The notes: a model not told the origin generated them from the sequence alone. A stretch of 5,238 nt of DNA from Clostridia bacterium (GCA_017456465.1 JAFTJJ010000087.1:1-5238); one strand, 5' to 3'. Positions 1 through 5,160 are shown, counted from the stretch's first letter. Program-made: numbers and translations.

Positions 1-274
1 AAACTTCTTTCGTGACAACACTCGAGAATTCACCAGGAACACCAACAAACAACTCCGAAATCTTGACACCCGATGATGTTTCTGCATTTGAAACCGAAAG
101 ACCGATTGCAAACTTGAGTTGTTCAGGCTCCAAAAATGCCCCGTCTGCAAATCCTGCATAGTCCGCAGTTCCCTTGCCCTTGATTCTGAAAGTTCCATTA
201 ACGCCCCTTTCACCAACAAGCGTTGTGATTGAACTTGAACCAATATCCAAAATTGCAATATCCTTTTTTGCCAT
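1..274 (-). CDS. ftsA: Cell division protein FtsA, N-terminal 91 residues (partial, runs off window start)
   Basis: FtsA is an actin-like ATP-binding protein on the inner face of the membrane that tethers FtsZ filaments and recruits later divisome proteins. The visible part starts MAKKDIAILDIGSSS; the DIGSSSI stretch at residues 10-16 fits the phosphate-1 loop of the actin/Hsp70 fold, followed by TTLVGERG. Residues from about 68 (SSGVKISELFVGVPGEFSS) fit the start of the FtsA-specific SHS2 (1C) subdomain. The ATG at 272-274 is preceded by AGAGG about 7 nt upstream, which supports this start. The gene lies downstream of ftsQ, as is usual for dcw clusters, but the two are separated by a terminator and a separate promoter. 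The C-terminal two thirds, including the membrane-targeting helix, are not in the window. Another actin-like protein is possible, but the context makes FtsA most likely. Confidence 0.8.
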   Translation of the reverse strand, partial: MAKKDIAILDIGSSSITTLVGERGVNGTFRIKGKGTADYAGFADGAFLEPEQLKFAIGLSVSNAETSSGVKISELFVGVPGEFSSVVTKEV

Positions 275-384
275 GAGCAACCTCTTTTGTTTTTAGTTTT
301 TGCCAAAACTTCAGAAAATTTGTAACATGATTTTTTCACCAAACATGCAAAATGCTGACAATTTTAGCCTTTTACTTAACTTTA

Positions 385-413
385 AGTATAAATATAACAT
401 AAACGCGTGTCAA
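385..413 (-). promoter_or_regulatory. Strong sigma-A (sigma-70) type promoter for ftsA
   Basis: On the minus strand a perfect TTGACA -35 box (408-413) is followed after exactly 17 bp by TATACT (385-390), a 5/6 match to the -10 consensus. The spacer contains an AT-rich run next to the -10. Transcription should start near 378, giving a 5' leader of about 100 nt before the ftsA ATG. It lies just downstream of the ftsQ terminator, so ftsA appears to have its own transcription. The sequence TTTAAGTATAA on the plus strand, which includes the -10, occurs again at 431-441. Confidence 0.8.
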
Positions 414-443
414 ACAACTTTGAACAATAATTTAAGTATAATT

Positions 444-481
444 AAAAAAAACTAGGCAATTTCTTTCATTCTGCCTAGTTT
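444..481 (-). terminator. Intrinsic terminator of the murA-ftsQ operon
   Basis: A perfect 10-bp stem (AAACTAGGCA at 449-458 with TGCCTAGTTT at 472-481) encloses a 13-nt loop. On the minus strand it is followed by an uninterrupted T run (444-450). It begins 50 bp after the ftsQ stop codon and ends before the ftsA promoter, so it should close the murA-ftsQ transcript. The plus-strand sense lacks a comparable T tract after the stem, so the terminator points one way. Confidence 0.85.
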
Positions 482-530
482 GTCTGATCATTTCATTTTT
501 TTCAAGTGTGACGAGCGATTGAAATCAAAC

Positions 531-1370
531 TCAAACTTCCTCACCTTGATAACGCACAAAAACCCTTTCGTTCATGCCAGGAACAAAATTTGCCCCAACC
601 TCAAACTCAAGATCTGACTTGAATTCATAGTTGATGTCATCATCTTCAAATGTTGAATCATACAAGAAATATGCAGCATACACTTTTTCTTTGATGTAAT
701 CAAACCCAGAAATAAGGATTTTTGCACCAGCCTCATTGTCTCTGTCATTGAGCACGACAACAAGCTTTTTGTTCGATAAATCCACAGTTATGTCAGACAT
801 AACACTCGATGGGGACTGGTTTTTCCCAAAGATTCCATCAAGCACTCCCACCAGACATTTTGCAGACTCTGTGTCGTCCACAAAACTTCCTTCCACAAGA
901 GTTTCAAACTCTGCTCCATGCACAATCGGAAGATCACGATAAAGCTCATCTCCGAGCTGTGAACTTGATGTGAGAACGTCAAGAACTTTCATGTCAATGT
1001 CCAAAACATACCACATGTTTGAGTCGTTTTTGTCTTCCACAATCACCTCTGGAACTCTGCCAGAAACATAAATTGTCATTTTGTTTGGGAATTTCCTCAC
1101 CATCTTTTCAACCTTGAGATAAGGAAATGCTTTTTCAATTTTTGCTTGGTTTTCTTCATAAGATGTGAAAAGCATGTTTGAACCATAATTGAAATCAGCA
1201 CTCTTGATGATGTCTTCATCGCTTGCCAAAACTCTGGACTCAACAATTTCAGAGTTCTTCAAAACCTCAATTGAAACATTCCTCAAATTAAATAATGCTG
1301 AAAGTGTGCCGATCAAAATGATCACCACTGCCACAATACTGCAAATAATTATGATTCTTCTCTTTTTCAT
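531..1370 (-). CDS. ftsQ: Cell division protein FtsQ/DivIB
   Basis: FtsQ/DivIB is a bitopic membrane protein that links early divisome parts to the FtsL-FtsB and FtsW-PBP complex. The 279-residue product has a short basic cytoplasmic start (MKKRR), a single hydrophobic segment at about residues 6-27, then an outside domain. Residues about 30-112 read as a POTRA domain: NVSIEVLKNSEIV, then YGSNMLFTS, then FPYLKVEKMVRKFPNKMTIYVSGRVPEVIV, the order typical of this family. The beta domain follows (YVLDIDMKVLDVL and onward to VFVRYQGEEV). Length fits the family. The start codon lies 3 bp after the murA stop, and only a weak purine-rich SD (AAGAGAAG) within the last murA codons is visible, so translational coupling to murA is likely. 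The gene ends 50 bp before a strong terminator. Sequence is weakly conserved in this family, so domain order and context carry the call. Confidence 0.9.
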   Translation of the reverse strand: MKKRRIIIICSIVAVVIILIGTLSALFNLRNVSIEVLKNSEIVESRVLASDEDIIKSADFNYGSNMLFTSYEENQAKIEKAFPYLKVEKMVRKFPNKMTIYVSGRVPEVIVEDKNDSNMWYVLDIDMKVLDVLTSSSQLGDELYRDLPIVHGAEFETLVEGSFVDDTESAKCLVGVLDGIFGKNQSPSSVMSDITVDLSNKKLVVVLNDRDNEAGAKILISGFDYIKEKVYAAYFLYDSTFEDDDINYEFKSDLEFEVGANFVPGMNERVFVRYQGEEV

Positions 1371-1373
1371 ACC

Positions 1374-2624
1374 TTAACTTCTCTTAATGTTCGCTCCAAG
1401 TGCCAAAAGCTTTTCGTCCAAATTTTCATATCCACGGTCAACAAAGTGCGCGTTTGAAACAATTGTTGTTCCACGAGCCGCCAGTCCCGCAAGCACAAGC
1501 GCTGCTCCGCCCCTGAGGTCTCCCGCCGAAACTTCAGCCCCATGCAGGTTTCTTTTGCCAACAATGAAAACCATTCGCCCCTTGACCCAAACATTCGCCC
1601 CCATTTTTGCAAGCTCTGGAACATGCTTGAATCTTGTTTCAAACAAATTCTCTGTCACAATGCTTGTCCCGCTTGAAATTGTTTCAAGAGCCACCATTTG
1701 TGCTTGCAAATCTGTTGGGAAACCTGGGTATGGCTGTGTTTCAATGCTTTGGCATGATGTTGGACGCTTGTTGCATTCTATATATATATTATCACTATTT
1801 ACCTCAACTTTGCAACCAGAATTGTGAAGTTTTGTAATTAAAGAATAAACATGTTCACTATTACAGTTCGTGAGCCTCACTTTTCCCTTTGTCATCGCTG
1901 TTCCAATCATGAATGTTCCAGCGACAATTCTGTCAGACATTGGCCTGAACTCTGTTCCATGAAGCTTCTTTACTCCCTGAATCTCAATAGTACTAGTTCC
2001 TGCCCCATAAATTTTTCCGCCCATACTATTAATAAACCGAGCAAGGTCAACAATCTCAGGCTCTCTCGCTGCATTCAAAATAGTTGTCCTTCCTTTTGAG
2101 AGAACACTTGCCATCATGATGTTTTCCGTTGCTCCCACCGATGGAAAGTCAAGATGCACAATCCCACACTTCATTCTTTCAGTTTCACAGTTTATATATC
2201 CATGTGTTTCTTCAACTTTGACTCCAAGTGACTTGAGGCCCGAAAGATGCAGATCAATTGGCCGCGATCCAATGTCACACCCCCCAGGATATGCCACTCT
2301 CGCTTTCTTGTGACGAGCCAAAAGTGGCCCAAGCATAAAGATTGATGACCTGATCTCACTTTCAAGCTCTTTGGGAATTTCAAAATGCTCAAGTGAAGAG
2401 TTGTTGATGATCGCATTGTTGCCCTCAAGCACCACACTTGAGCCCATTTGCTTCAAAATGTCCAGCATCTTGAGCGCATCACTTATCATTGGAATGTTTT
2501 TAATCACCACAGTCTCGTCAGAAAGTATTGACCCAGCGATGATCGGAAGTGTCGCATTTTTTGAAGTGTCAATCTCAAGCTCACCTGTGAGCCTGTTTCC
2601 ACCAATAATTTCAAAAGAATTCAT
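1374..2624 (-). CDS. murA: UDP-N-acetylglucosamine 1-carboxyvinyltransferase MurA
   Basis: MurA transfers the enolpyruvyl group of phosphoenolpyruvate to UDP-GlcNAc in the cytoplasm, the first committed step of peptidoglycan synthesis. The 416-residue product has the usual length and all landmarks of the family: SKNATLP with Lys22 and Asn23 near the start; the catalytic loop PGGCDIGSRPIDLH with Cys116, the residue alkylated by fosfomycin; FPSVGATENIM around 160-170; YPGFPTDLQAQ with the catalytic Asp305; DLRGG with Arg371; and VDRGYENL with Arg397. A Cys rather than Asp in the loop predicts the fosfomycin-sensitive type. The ATG at 2622-2624 has GGAG about 11 nt upstream. It leads ftsQ by 3 bp, and both share the terminator at 444-481. 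Two internal stretches (about 1777-1860 and 1980-2040) are noticeably more AT-rich in codon choice than the rest, though the protein stays intact. Confidence 0.97.
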   Translation of the reverse strand: MNSFEIIGGNRLTGELEIDTSKNATLPIIAGSILSDETVVIKNIPMISDALKMLDILKQMGSSVVLEGNNAIINNSSLEHFEIPKELESEIRSSIFMLGPLLARHKKARVAYPGGCDIGSRPIDLHLSGLKSLGVKVEETHGYINCETERMKCGIVHLDFPSVGATENIMMASVLSKGRTTILNAAREPEIVDLARFINSMGGKIYGAGTSTIEIQGVKKLHGTEFRPMSDRIVAGTFMIGTAMTKGKVRLTNCNSEHVYSLITKLHNSGCKVEVNSDNIYIECNKRPTSCQSIETQPYPGFPTDLQAQMVALETISSGTSIVTENLFETRFKHVPELAKMGANVWVKGRMVFIVGKRNLHGAEVSAGDLRGGAALVLAGLAARGTTIVSNAHFVDRGYENLDEKLLALGANIKRS

Positions 2625-2659
2625 ATTTCATCTCGCTCCGTAAAATATTGTCACATTTT

Positions 2660-2689
2660 ATTGTATGATCAAAGATGAAATTTTGCGAA
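2660..2689 (-). promoter_or_regulatory. Candidate promoter of the murA-ftsQ operon
   Basis: On the minus strand TTCGCA (2684-2689, 4/6 match to the -35 consensus) is followed after 18 bp by TACAAT (2660-2665, 5/6 match to -10). It lies between the terminator of the upstream hydrolase gene and murA, where a promoter is needed, and would give a leader of roughly 28 nt. A GGAG ribosome binding site sits at about 2636-2639. The -35 is weak, and other AT-rich hexamers nearby could serve. Confidence 0.45.
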
Positions 2690-2732
2690 AAAAAAGCCCC
2701 CTTTTCAAGTCGTTTTTTATAAATTTTCACAT

Positions 2733-2761
2733 AAAAAAAGAGCAAATTTATTGCTCTTTTT
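2733..2761 (-). terminator. Intrinsic terminator of the MBL hydrolase gene, overlapping its stop codon
   Basis: A perfect 11-bp stem (AAAAAGAGCAA at 2735-2745 with TTGCTCTTTTT at 2751-2761) has a 5-nt loop, and on the minus strand it runs into a seven-T tract (2733-2739). The TAA stop of the hydrolase gene (2748-2750) lies in the loop, so the last codons form one arm. The symmetry also leaves Ts after the stem on the plus strand, so it could work in both directions. It separates the hydrolase gene from the murA promoter. Confidence 0.8.
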
Positions 2762-3590
2762 CTCTGTTTGGCTGCAATTCAAGTTCAAACTCTTTTCCCG
2801 CTGCCAACCTAATTATTTTCACGTCTTTGAGGGCTTGTTCAAAATAGTCAATAACTTCGTCAGTCACACAGTGCCCTAAATATAATTCTTTAATGCTGTT
2901 TTTCTTGAAATATTCTATGGTTTTGTCTATCTTATTTTTTTGTTTTTCCAGCTTTCTTAAATGAAATCCACCAAAAACACCAAAAATTTTATCTTCTCCA
3001 GTAACTCGCTTTGCGTGTTCAATCGTGTTGCAAACACCCCTGTGTCCACAACCAGTCATAACAAACAACCCTTGATCTGTTTTGATCGCAACACCAGAAT
3101 CATCCTCAGTCAAATCAGTTTGAGTCAACCCTTCATCCAAAGTTGTGGAAAAATTCCCATCCATTTCAAAATCAACAAGCATCGGGATTTCTCCCAAAAA
3201 ATAACAATTTGGCAAAAATTCCAAAGATTTTGATGTTGCCAAAACTTTATGCCTATCTTTCAATTGCTTTTCAGTCACTGGCAAACCAACATATTCTTGT
3301 TTTCGAATCGACCATCTGTTTTTAAATGCATCTGGATGCAAAATAACATTCAAACCATCTTTCAAATAAGGTATGCCATTTGTATGATCACTGTGACCAT
3401 GCGTCAACACAAGGGTGTCAACTTTAGACAAATCAATCCCCATCAGTGAAGCATTTTTCAAAAATAAGTCAGAATAACCCGTATCAAGCAAAAATTTTTT
3501 TCCAAAAACTTCCACCAAAACAGATAACCCACTTTCTCCTTTGAATTGGCAATTGTCTCTATTTTCAGAAAGTATTTTTAAATTGATCAT
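2748..3590 (-). CDS. Metallo-beta-lactamase-fold hydrolase, COG1237 type
   Basis: This 280-residue soluble protein has the metal-binding pattern of the metallo-beta-lactamase superfamily: LLDTG at 34-38, THGHSDH at 63-69 (His64, His66, Asp68, His69), the GCGHRGVCN motif at 180-188 in place of the usual third metal histidine, GGFH at 207-210 and GHC at 239-241. The order THxHxDH, then GCGHxG, then GGFHL, then GHC is characteristic of the COG1237 group. Databases often name that group 7,8-dihydropterin-6-yl-methyl-aminobenzene 5'-phosphate synthase, after an enzyme of methanogens; in bacteria the substrate is generally unknown and that name should not be taken literally. There is no signal peptide or membrane segment. 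The ATG has AGGAG (3598-3602) 7 nt upstream. It has its own promoter and terminator between ftsW/fucosidase and murA, so it is not obviously part of the wall operon. Its codons are more AT-rich than those of murA. Confidence 0.88.
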   Translation of the reverse strand: MINLKILSENRDNCQFKGESGLSVLVEVFGKKFLLDTGYSDLFLKNASLMGIDLSKVDTLVLTHGHSDHTNGIPYLKDGLNVILHPDAFKNRWSIRKQEYVGLPVTEKQLKDRHKVLATSKSLEFLPNCYFLGEIPMLVDFEMDGNFSTTLDEGLTQTDLTEDDSGVAIKTDQGLFVMTGCGHRGVCNTIEHAKRVTGEDKIFGVFGGFHLRKLEKQKNKIDKTIEYFKKNSIKELYLGHCVTDEVIDYFEQALKDVKIIRLAAGKEFELELQPNREKEQ

Positions 3591-3610
3591 ACTTTTTCTC
3601 CTACGATGAA

Positions 3611-3639
3611 ATTATAGCATAAAAAAACAAAAATGCATA
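3611..3639 (-). promoter_or_regulatory. Extended -10 promoter of the MBL hydrolase gene
   Basis: On the minus strand a perfect TATAAT (3611-3616) carries the extended -10 element TGC directly before it. The -35 position, 17 bp upstream, is TATGCA (3634-3639), a poor match to consensus, as is common for extended -10 promoters. AGGAG follows at 3598-3602 and the leader is short. The 29 bp from the -35 position to the -10 match the fucosidase promoter (5109-5137) at 24 positions, including a T-rich spacer ending TTTTTTTATG. Confidence 0.75.
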
Positions 3640-3699
3640 CACTTTTATTTCAATTTGTACACATTTTAATTAATAAATTTTTAAATTTTACTTTTTTGG

Positions 3700-3828
3700 T
3701 CGCAGGGGTTAGTTTTGTTATTAGACAAGGCTCGGCAAAAATTCAAGACAGGAGTTTACTAATGCGTAAATGACTGGTTTGAATTTTTAGACAGAAACGC
3801 AGTCTAATGGCGGAAATCACCCCTGCGA
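3700..3828 (+). ncRNA. Candidate structured RNA: 129-nt long imperfect hairpin (family not recognised)
   Basis: The segment folds on itself end to end. The outer stem pairs 3700-3726 with 3802-3828 without bulges: TCGCAGGGGT with ACCCCTGCGA, then a wobble-rich stretch with two mismatches, then ATTAGAC with GTCTAAT. An internal loop of 10 and 13 nt follows. The inner stem pairs 3737-3759 with 3766-3788, again in strict register: AAAAATTCAA with TTGAATTTTT, a G.U, a tandem G.A/A.G pair and a closing GTTTAC/GTAAAT around a 6-nt loop. Six pairs are G.U when read as plus-strand RNA; on the minus strand they would be A.C mismatches, so plus is the better sense. TTAGAC recurs at 3788-3793 and can compete for GTCTAA, giving an alternative small hairpin. 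No convincing plus-strand promoter or terminator was found. A long stem with a large central loop recalls 6S RNA, but I see no decisive match. A decayed MITE-like palindrome is the main alternative. Confidence 0.4.
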
Positions 3829-3902
3829 GATTGCCTGTCAACATTCAACACAACCTCAATCGCACTCATGAAAACAAGCAAACTTGCCCAAGCCAGCACC
3901 AT
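3804..3902 (-). pseudogene. Diverged duplicate of the ftsW 3' end (remnant)
   Basis: Read on the minus strand, this stretch encodes VLAWASLLVFMSAIEVV then LNVDRQSRRGDFRH and a stop. Its core matches the C-terminus encoded at 5176-5235 at 19 of 20 residues, with one Gly-to-Glu change. Of about 15 base differences over the matching 60 bases, 14 are silent, including Ser TCG/AGT and AGT/TCT, Arg AGG/CGC and two Leu swaps, so both copies evolved as protein-coding sequence. Upstream of the Ser the match ends: the residues are VLAWA instead of the GG-S/T-S turn expected in SEDS proteins, and further upstream the frame runs into palindromes. No ribosome binding site precedes the ATG at 3900-3902. 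It is therefore read as a remnant rather than an expressed gene. Its last codons overlap the 3' arm of the 129-nt hairpin on the opposite strand. Confidence 0.55.
3825..3884. repeat. Direct repeat copy A (ftsW tail)
   Basis: Partner of 5176-5235, offset exactly 1351 bp and in the same orientation. The central 44 bases (3832-3875) match 5183-5226 with only three differences; the flanking codons differ in sequence but keep the same amino acids. The fucosidase gene and its terminator lie between the two copies. Confidence 0.85.
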
Positions 3903-3909
3903 TCGGGGT

Positions 3910-3945
3910 CCCCGAAAAGTTTTTATTATTAAAAACTTTATGGGG
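3910..3945. repeat. Palindrome with 16-bp arms, function unknown
   Basis: CCCC at 3910-3913 through to GGGG at 3942-3945 forms two 16-base arms with two mismatches (positions 5 and 6 of the arm) around a TTAT loop; the inner 10 bp AAAGTTTTTA/TAAAAACTTT are perfect. It abuts a second palindrome, TTCGGGGTCCCCGAA (3902-3916), that shares its CCCC, so two foldings exclude each other. There is no T run outside the stem on either strand, so it is not a classical terminator. It marks the break in homology of the ftsW remnant. Confidence 0.6.
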
Positions 3946-3963
3946 AGAGGAAAAACCGAGCAA

Positions 3964-3998
3964 TAAAAAATAGTGTAAATTTCAAAATTTACACTATT
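3964..3998 (-). terminator. Intrinsic terminator downstream of the fucosidase gene
   Basis: A perfect 14-bp inverted repeat (AATAGTGTAAATTT at 3969-3982 with its complement at 3985-3998) with a minimal loop is followed on the minus strand by a T-rich tract (3964-3970). It lies 77 bp after the fucosidase stop codon. The stem is AT-rich, which weakens it, but its length and the T tract make termination likely. The eight bases TAGTGTAA occur twice in tandem on the minus strand at its leading edge. Confidence 0.65.
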
Positions 3999-4075
3999 AC
4001 ACTAAGCGAGAGTTTTGACGCCGGAAGTGGAAGTCCTGCCCTCGGCGCTCAAGCCCCTTGAACATCAGTGTTGCA
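3999..4075. other. G+C-rich segment after the fucosidase stop, with alternative stems; no recognisable gene
   Basis: Base composition shifts abruptly from AT-rich to G+C-rich right after the fucosidase stop codon. Two stems share bases and exclude each other: TCAAG/CTTGA (4049-4053 with 4057-4061), and TTGACGCCG (4015-4023) with CGGCG-C-TCAA (4043-4052, one bulged C). GGAAGT is repeated in tandem at 4023-4034. On the minus strand this sits directly upstream of the terminator hairpin. Short reading frames cross it on both strands, but none has a start with a ribosome binding site or a product I recognise. It may be residual chromosomal DNA from before the insertion, or a structured 3' leader/trailer. 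Confidence 0.4.
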
Positions 4076-5086
4076 TCATAAATTCTCCATGAGTTTTTGC
4101 AATAGTTCTTTTGCTTTTGATGGGAAACATCCATCACCATCCGGTCCAATATTCACCAAATAATTAATTTGCAGATTATCACACTTATTTTTATTACTTC
4201 TCAGTTGTTTCAAATCTTTCCAGATTGGATATTTAGTGTATCCCCAAGATTGATTTAACGTTTGACATACTTCATATAAACCATACTTTGAATGTTTTAT
4301 GCCATTAATATCATTATTTGTTGAATTTACTGTTTGTAACTCTTCTTTAGAAGCAGGGATTTCATTATCTCCAAAAGAAACATAATCATATTTGCCATTA
4401 CCAAGCCTTGAATTAATTAAACAATTGGGCTGATAAGTTTTGACAATATCATAAATTTCTTTACTTTGTGATTTTGAAAGCGTAAAAGGCACATCAAACC
4501 AAGCAATCGATATTTCACCATAATTTGTCATTAATTCTTTAATTTGTGGCAAACATTTTTCTTTAAAATAAACATAAAAATTTTTATCTGCGTTATCAAA
4601 ATCCCAATCATTAGCCCATGCCGTTCCTGCACAATCAACCACTGGCGTTTTATAACCGCCACCATCTTTTTCGTGCCAATCCAAGTCTTGAGAATAATAT
4701 AATCCGAGTTTTATATCTTGCTTTTTGCACTCTTCTGCCAACTCCCTTAAAACATCTCGCTTAAAATTGGTTTGTTTAACAATATTATAATCACTAACTT
4801 TTGAATCAAACATTGCAAAACCATCGTGATGTTTTGTTGTAAAAACCATATATTTAAACCCACAATTTTTTGCAAAAGTCACCCACTCTTCCGCATTGAA
4901 TTTTATAGGATTAAATTCTTTTGCCATATTCCCCATTTCTTCATTGCTAATTCTTAAATTGGATTGAATCCACTCTGCATAGTTTCCACATCTCCTGCCT
5001 TTATATTCTCCGCCCAGCACTGAGTATAAGCCAAAGTGTATAAACAGTCCGTATTTTGCTTCTTTGAACCAGTCGAAATTTTTCAT
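4076..5086 (-). CDS. GH29 alpha-L-fucosidase, compact cytoplasmic form
   Basis: GH29 enzymes hydrolyse alpha-L-fucosides with retention of configuration. The 336-residue product shows the family's order of motifs: WFKEAKYGLFIHFG at 6-19, EWI at 38-40, FNPIKFNAEEW around 58-68, FTTKHHDGFAMFDS at 82-95 with the substrate-binding His86-His87, DYN at 99-101, KLGLYYSQDLDWH at 126-138, and IAWFD at 194-198, where Asp198 fits the catalytic nucleophile. Near the end come YEVCQTLNQSWGY (271-283) and NYLVNIGPDGDG (308-319), also typical. The acid/base residue varies in this family and cannot be assigned. It is shorter than many members because it stops after the barrel and lacks the C-terminal beta-sandwich. 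With no signal peptide it should act on imported fuco-oligosaccharides or glycosides. The ATG at 5084-5086 has AGAGG (5098-5102) 11 nt upstream, a long spacing. It is an odd neighbour for ftsW and murA, is more AT-rich, and lies between two ftsW tails. Confidence 0.93.
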   Translation of the reverse strand: MKNFDWFKEAKYGLFIHFGLYSVLGGEYKGRRCGNYAEWIQSNLRISNEEMGNMAKEFNPIKFNAEEWVTFAKNCGFKYMVFTTKHHDGFAMFDSKVSDYNIVKQTNFKRDVLRELAEECKKQDIKLGLYYSQDLDWHEKDGGGYKTPVVDCAGTAWANDWDFDNADKNFYVYFKEKCLPQIKELMTNYGEISIAWFDVPFTLSKSQSKEIYDIVKTYQPNCLINSRLGNGKYDYVSFGDNEIPASKEELQTVNSTNNDINGIKHSKYGLYEVCQTLNQSWGYTKYPIWKDLKQLRSNKNKCDNLQINYLVNIGPDGDGCFPSKAKELLQKLMENL

Positions 5087-5108
5087 AGTGTTAAATACCT
5101 CTTTTCAA

Positions 5109-5137
5109 AGTATAACATAAAAAAAGAAAAGCGCATA
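5109..5137 (-). promoter_or_regulatory. Extended -10 promoter of the fucosidase gene
   Basis: On the minus strand TATACT (5109-5114) is preceded by the extended -10 element TGT. The -35 position 17 bp upstream reads TATGCG (5132-5137), far from consensus. The spacer ends in TTTTTTTATG, exactly as in the hydrolase promoter at 3611-3639. A weak -35 with a strong extended -10 often goes with activator or repressor control, which fits a sugar-degradation gene; that is inference. Confidence 0.7.
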
Positions 5138-5151
5138 ATACTTGTATGCAC
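5131..5151. promoter_or_regulatory. Candidate operator: inverted repeat over the fucosidase -35 region
   Basis: On the minus strand GTGCATA, a 7-bp spacer, then TATGCGC form a 21-bp dyad with one mismatch, covering the -35 position. The size and place suit a dimeric regulator such as a LacI- or GntR-type protein. A related TGTATGCA occurs at the same relative position in the hydrolase promoter (3634-3641), there without the full dyad. Confidence 0.35.
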
Positions 5152-5160
5152 TTTATAAAT

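Noticed and set aside
381..441. Second promoter at the repeated TTTAAGTATAA (431-441)
   Set aside because: The -10-like TATACT there has no -35 at 16-18 bp; that position falls inside the ftsQ terminator stem and loop.
736..2643. Long plus-strand reading frames opposite ftsQ and murA
   Set aside because: They mirror the codon structure of clear minus-strand genes, lack ribosome binding sites and give no recognisable protein motifs.
2686..2706. Small hairpin AAAAG-CCCC-CTTTT as an additional terminator
   Set aside because: Only 5 A/T-dominated pairs; the strong terminator at 2733-2761 already closes the upstream gene, and this lies within the candidate murA promoter region.
3700..3828. Integron attC site
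   Set aside because: A long imperfect hairpin would fit, but the RYYYAAC and GTTRRRY end boxes are absent and no integrase or cassette array is present.
3868..3966. Plus-strand 32-codon ORF starting MKTSKLAQ
   Set aside because: No ribosome binding site; it runs straight through two palindromes, and the base differences between the two repeat copies are silent for the minus-strand frame, which shows that frame is the real one.
4022..4047. RNase P RNA-like stretch (GGAAGTCCTGCCC resembles the CR I region)
   Set aside because: The conserved GAGGAAAGUCC core does not match, and none of the other RNase P conserved regions appears in the right order on that strand.
4000..4080. Minus-strand frame reading MFKGLERRG... 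as a gene fragment
   Set aside because: It is only some two dozen codons after the fucosidase stop, has no homology I can recognise, and no ribosome binding site.
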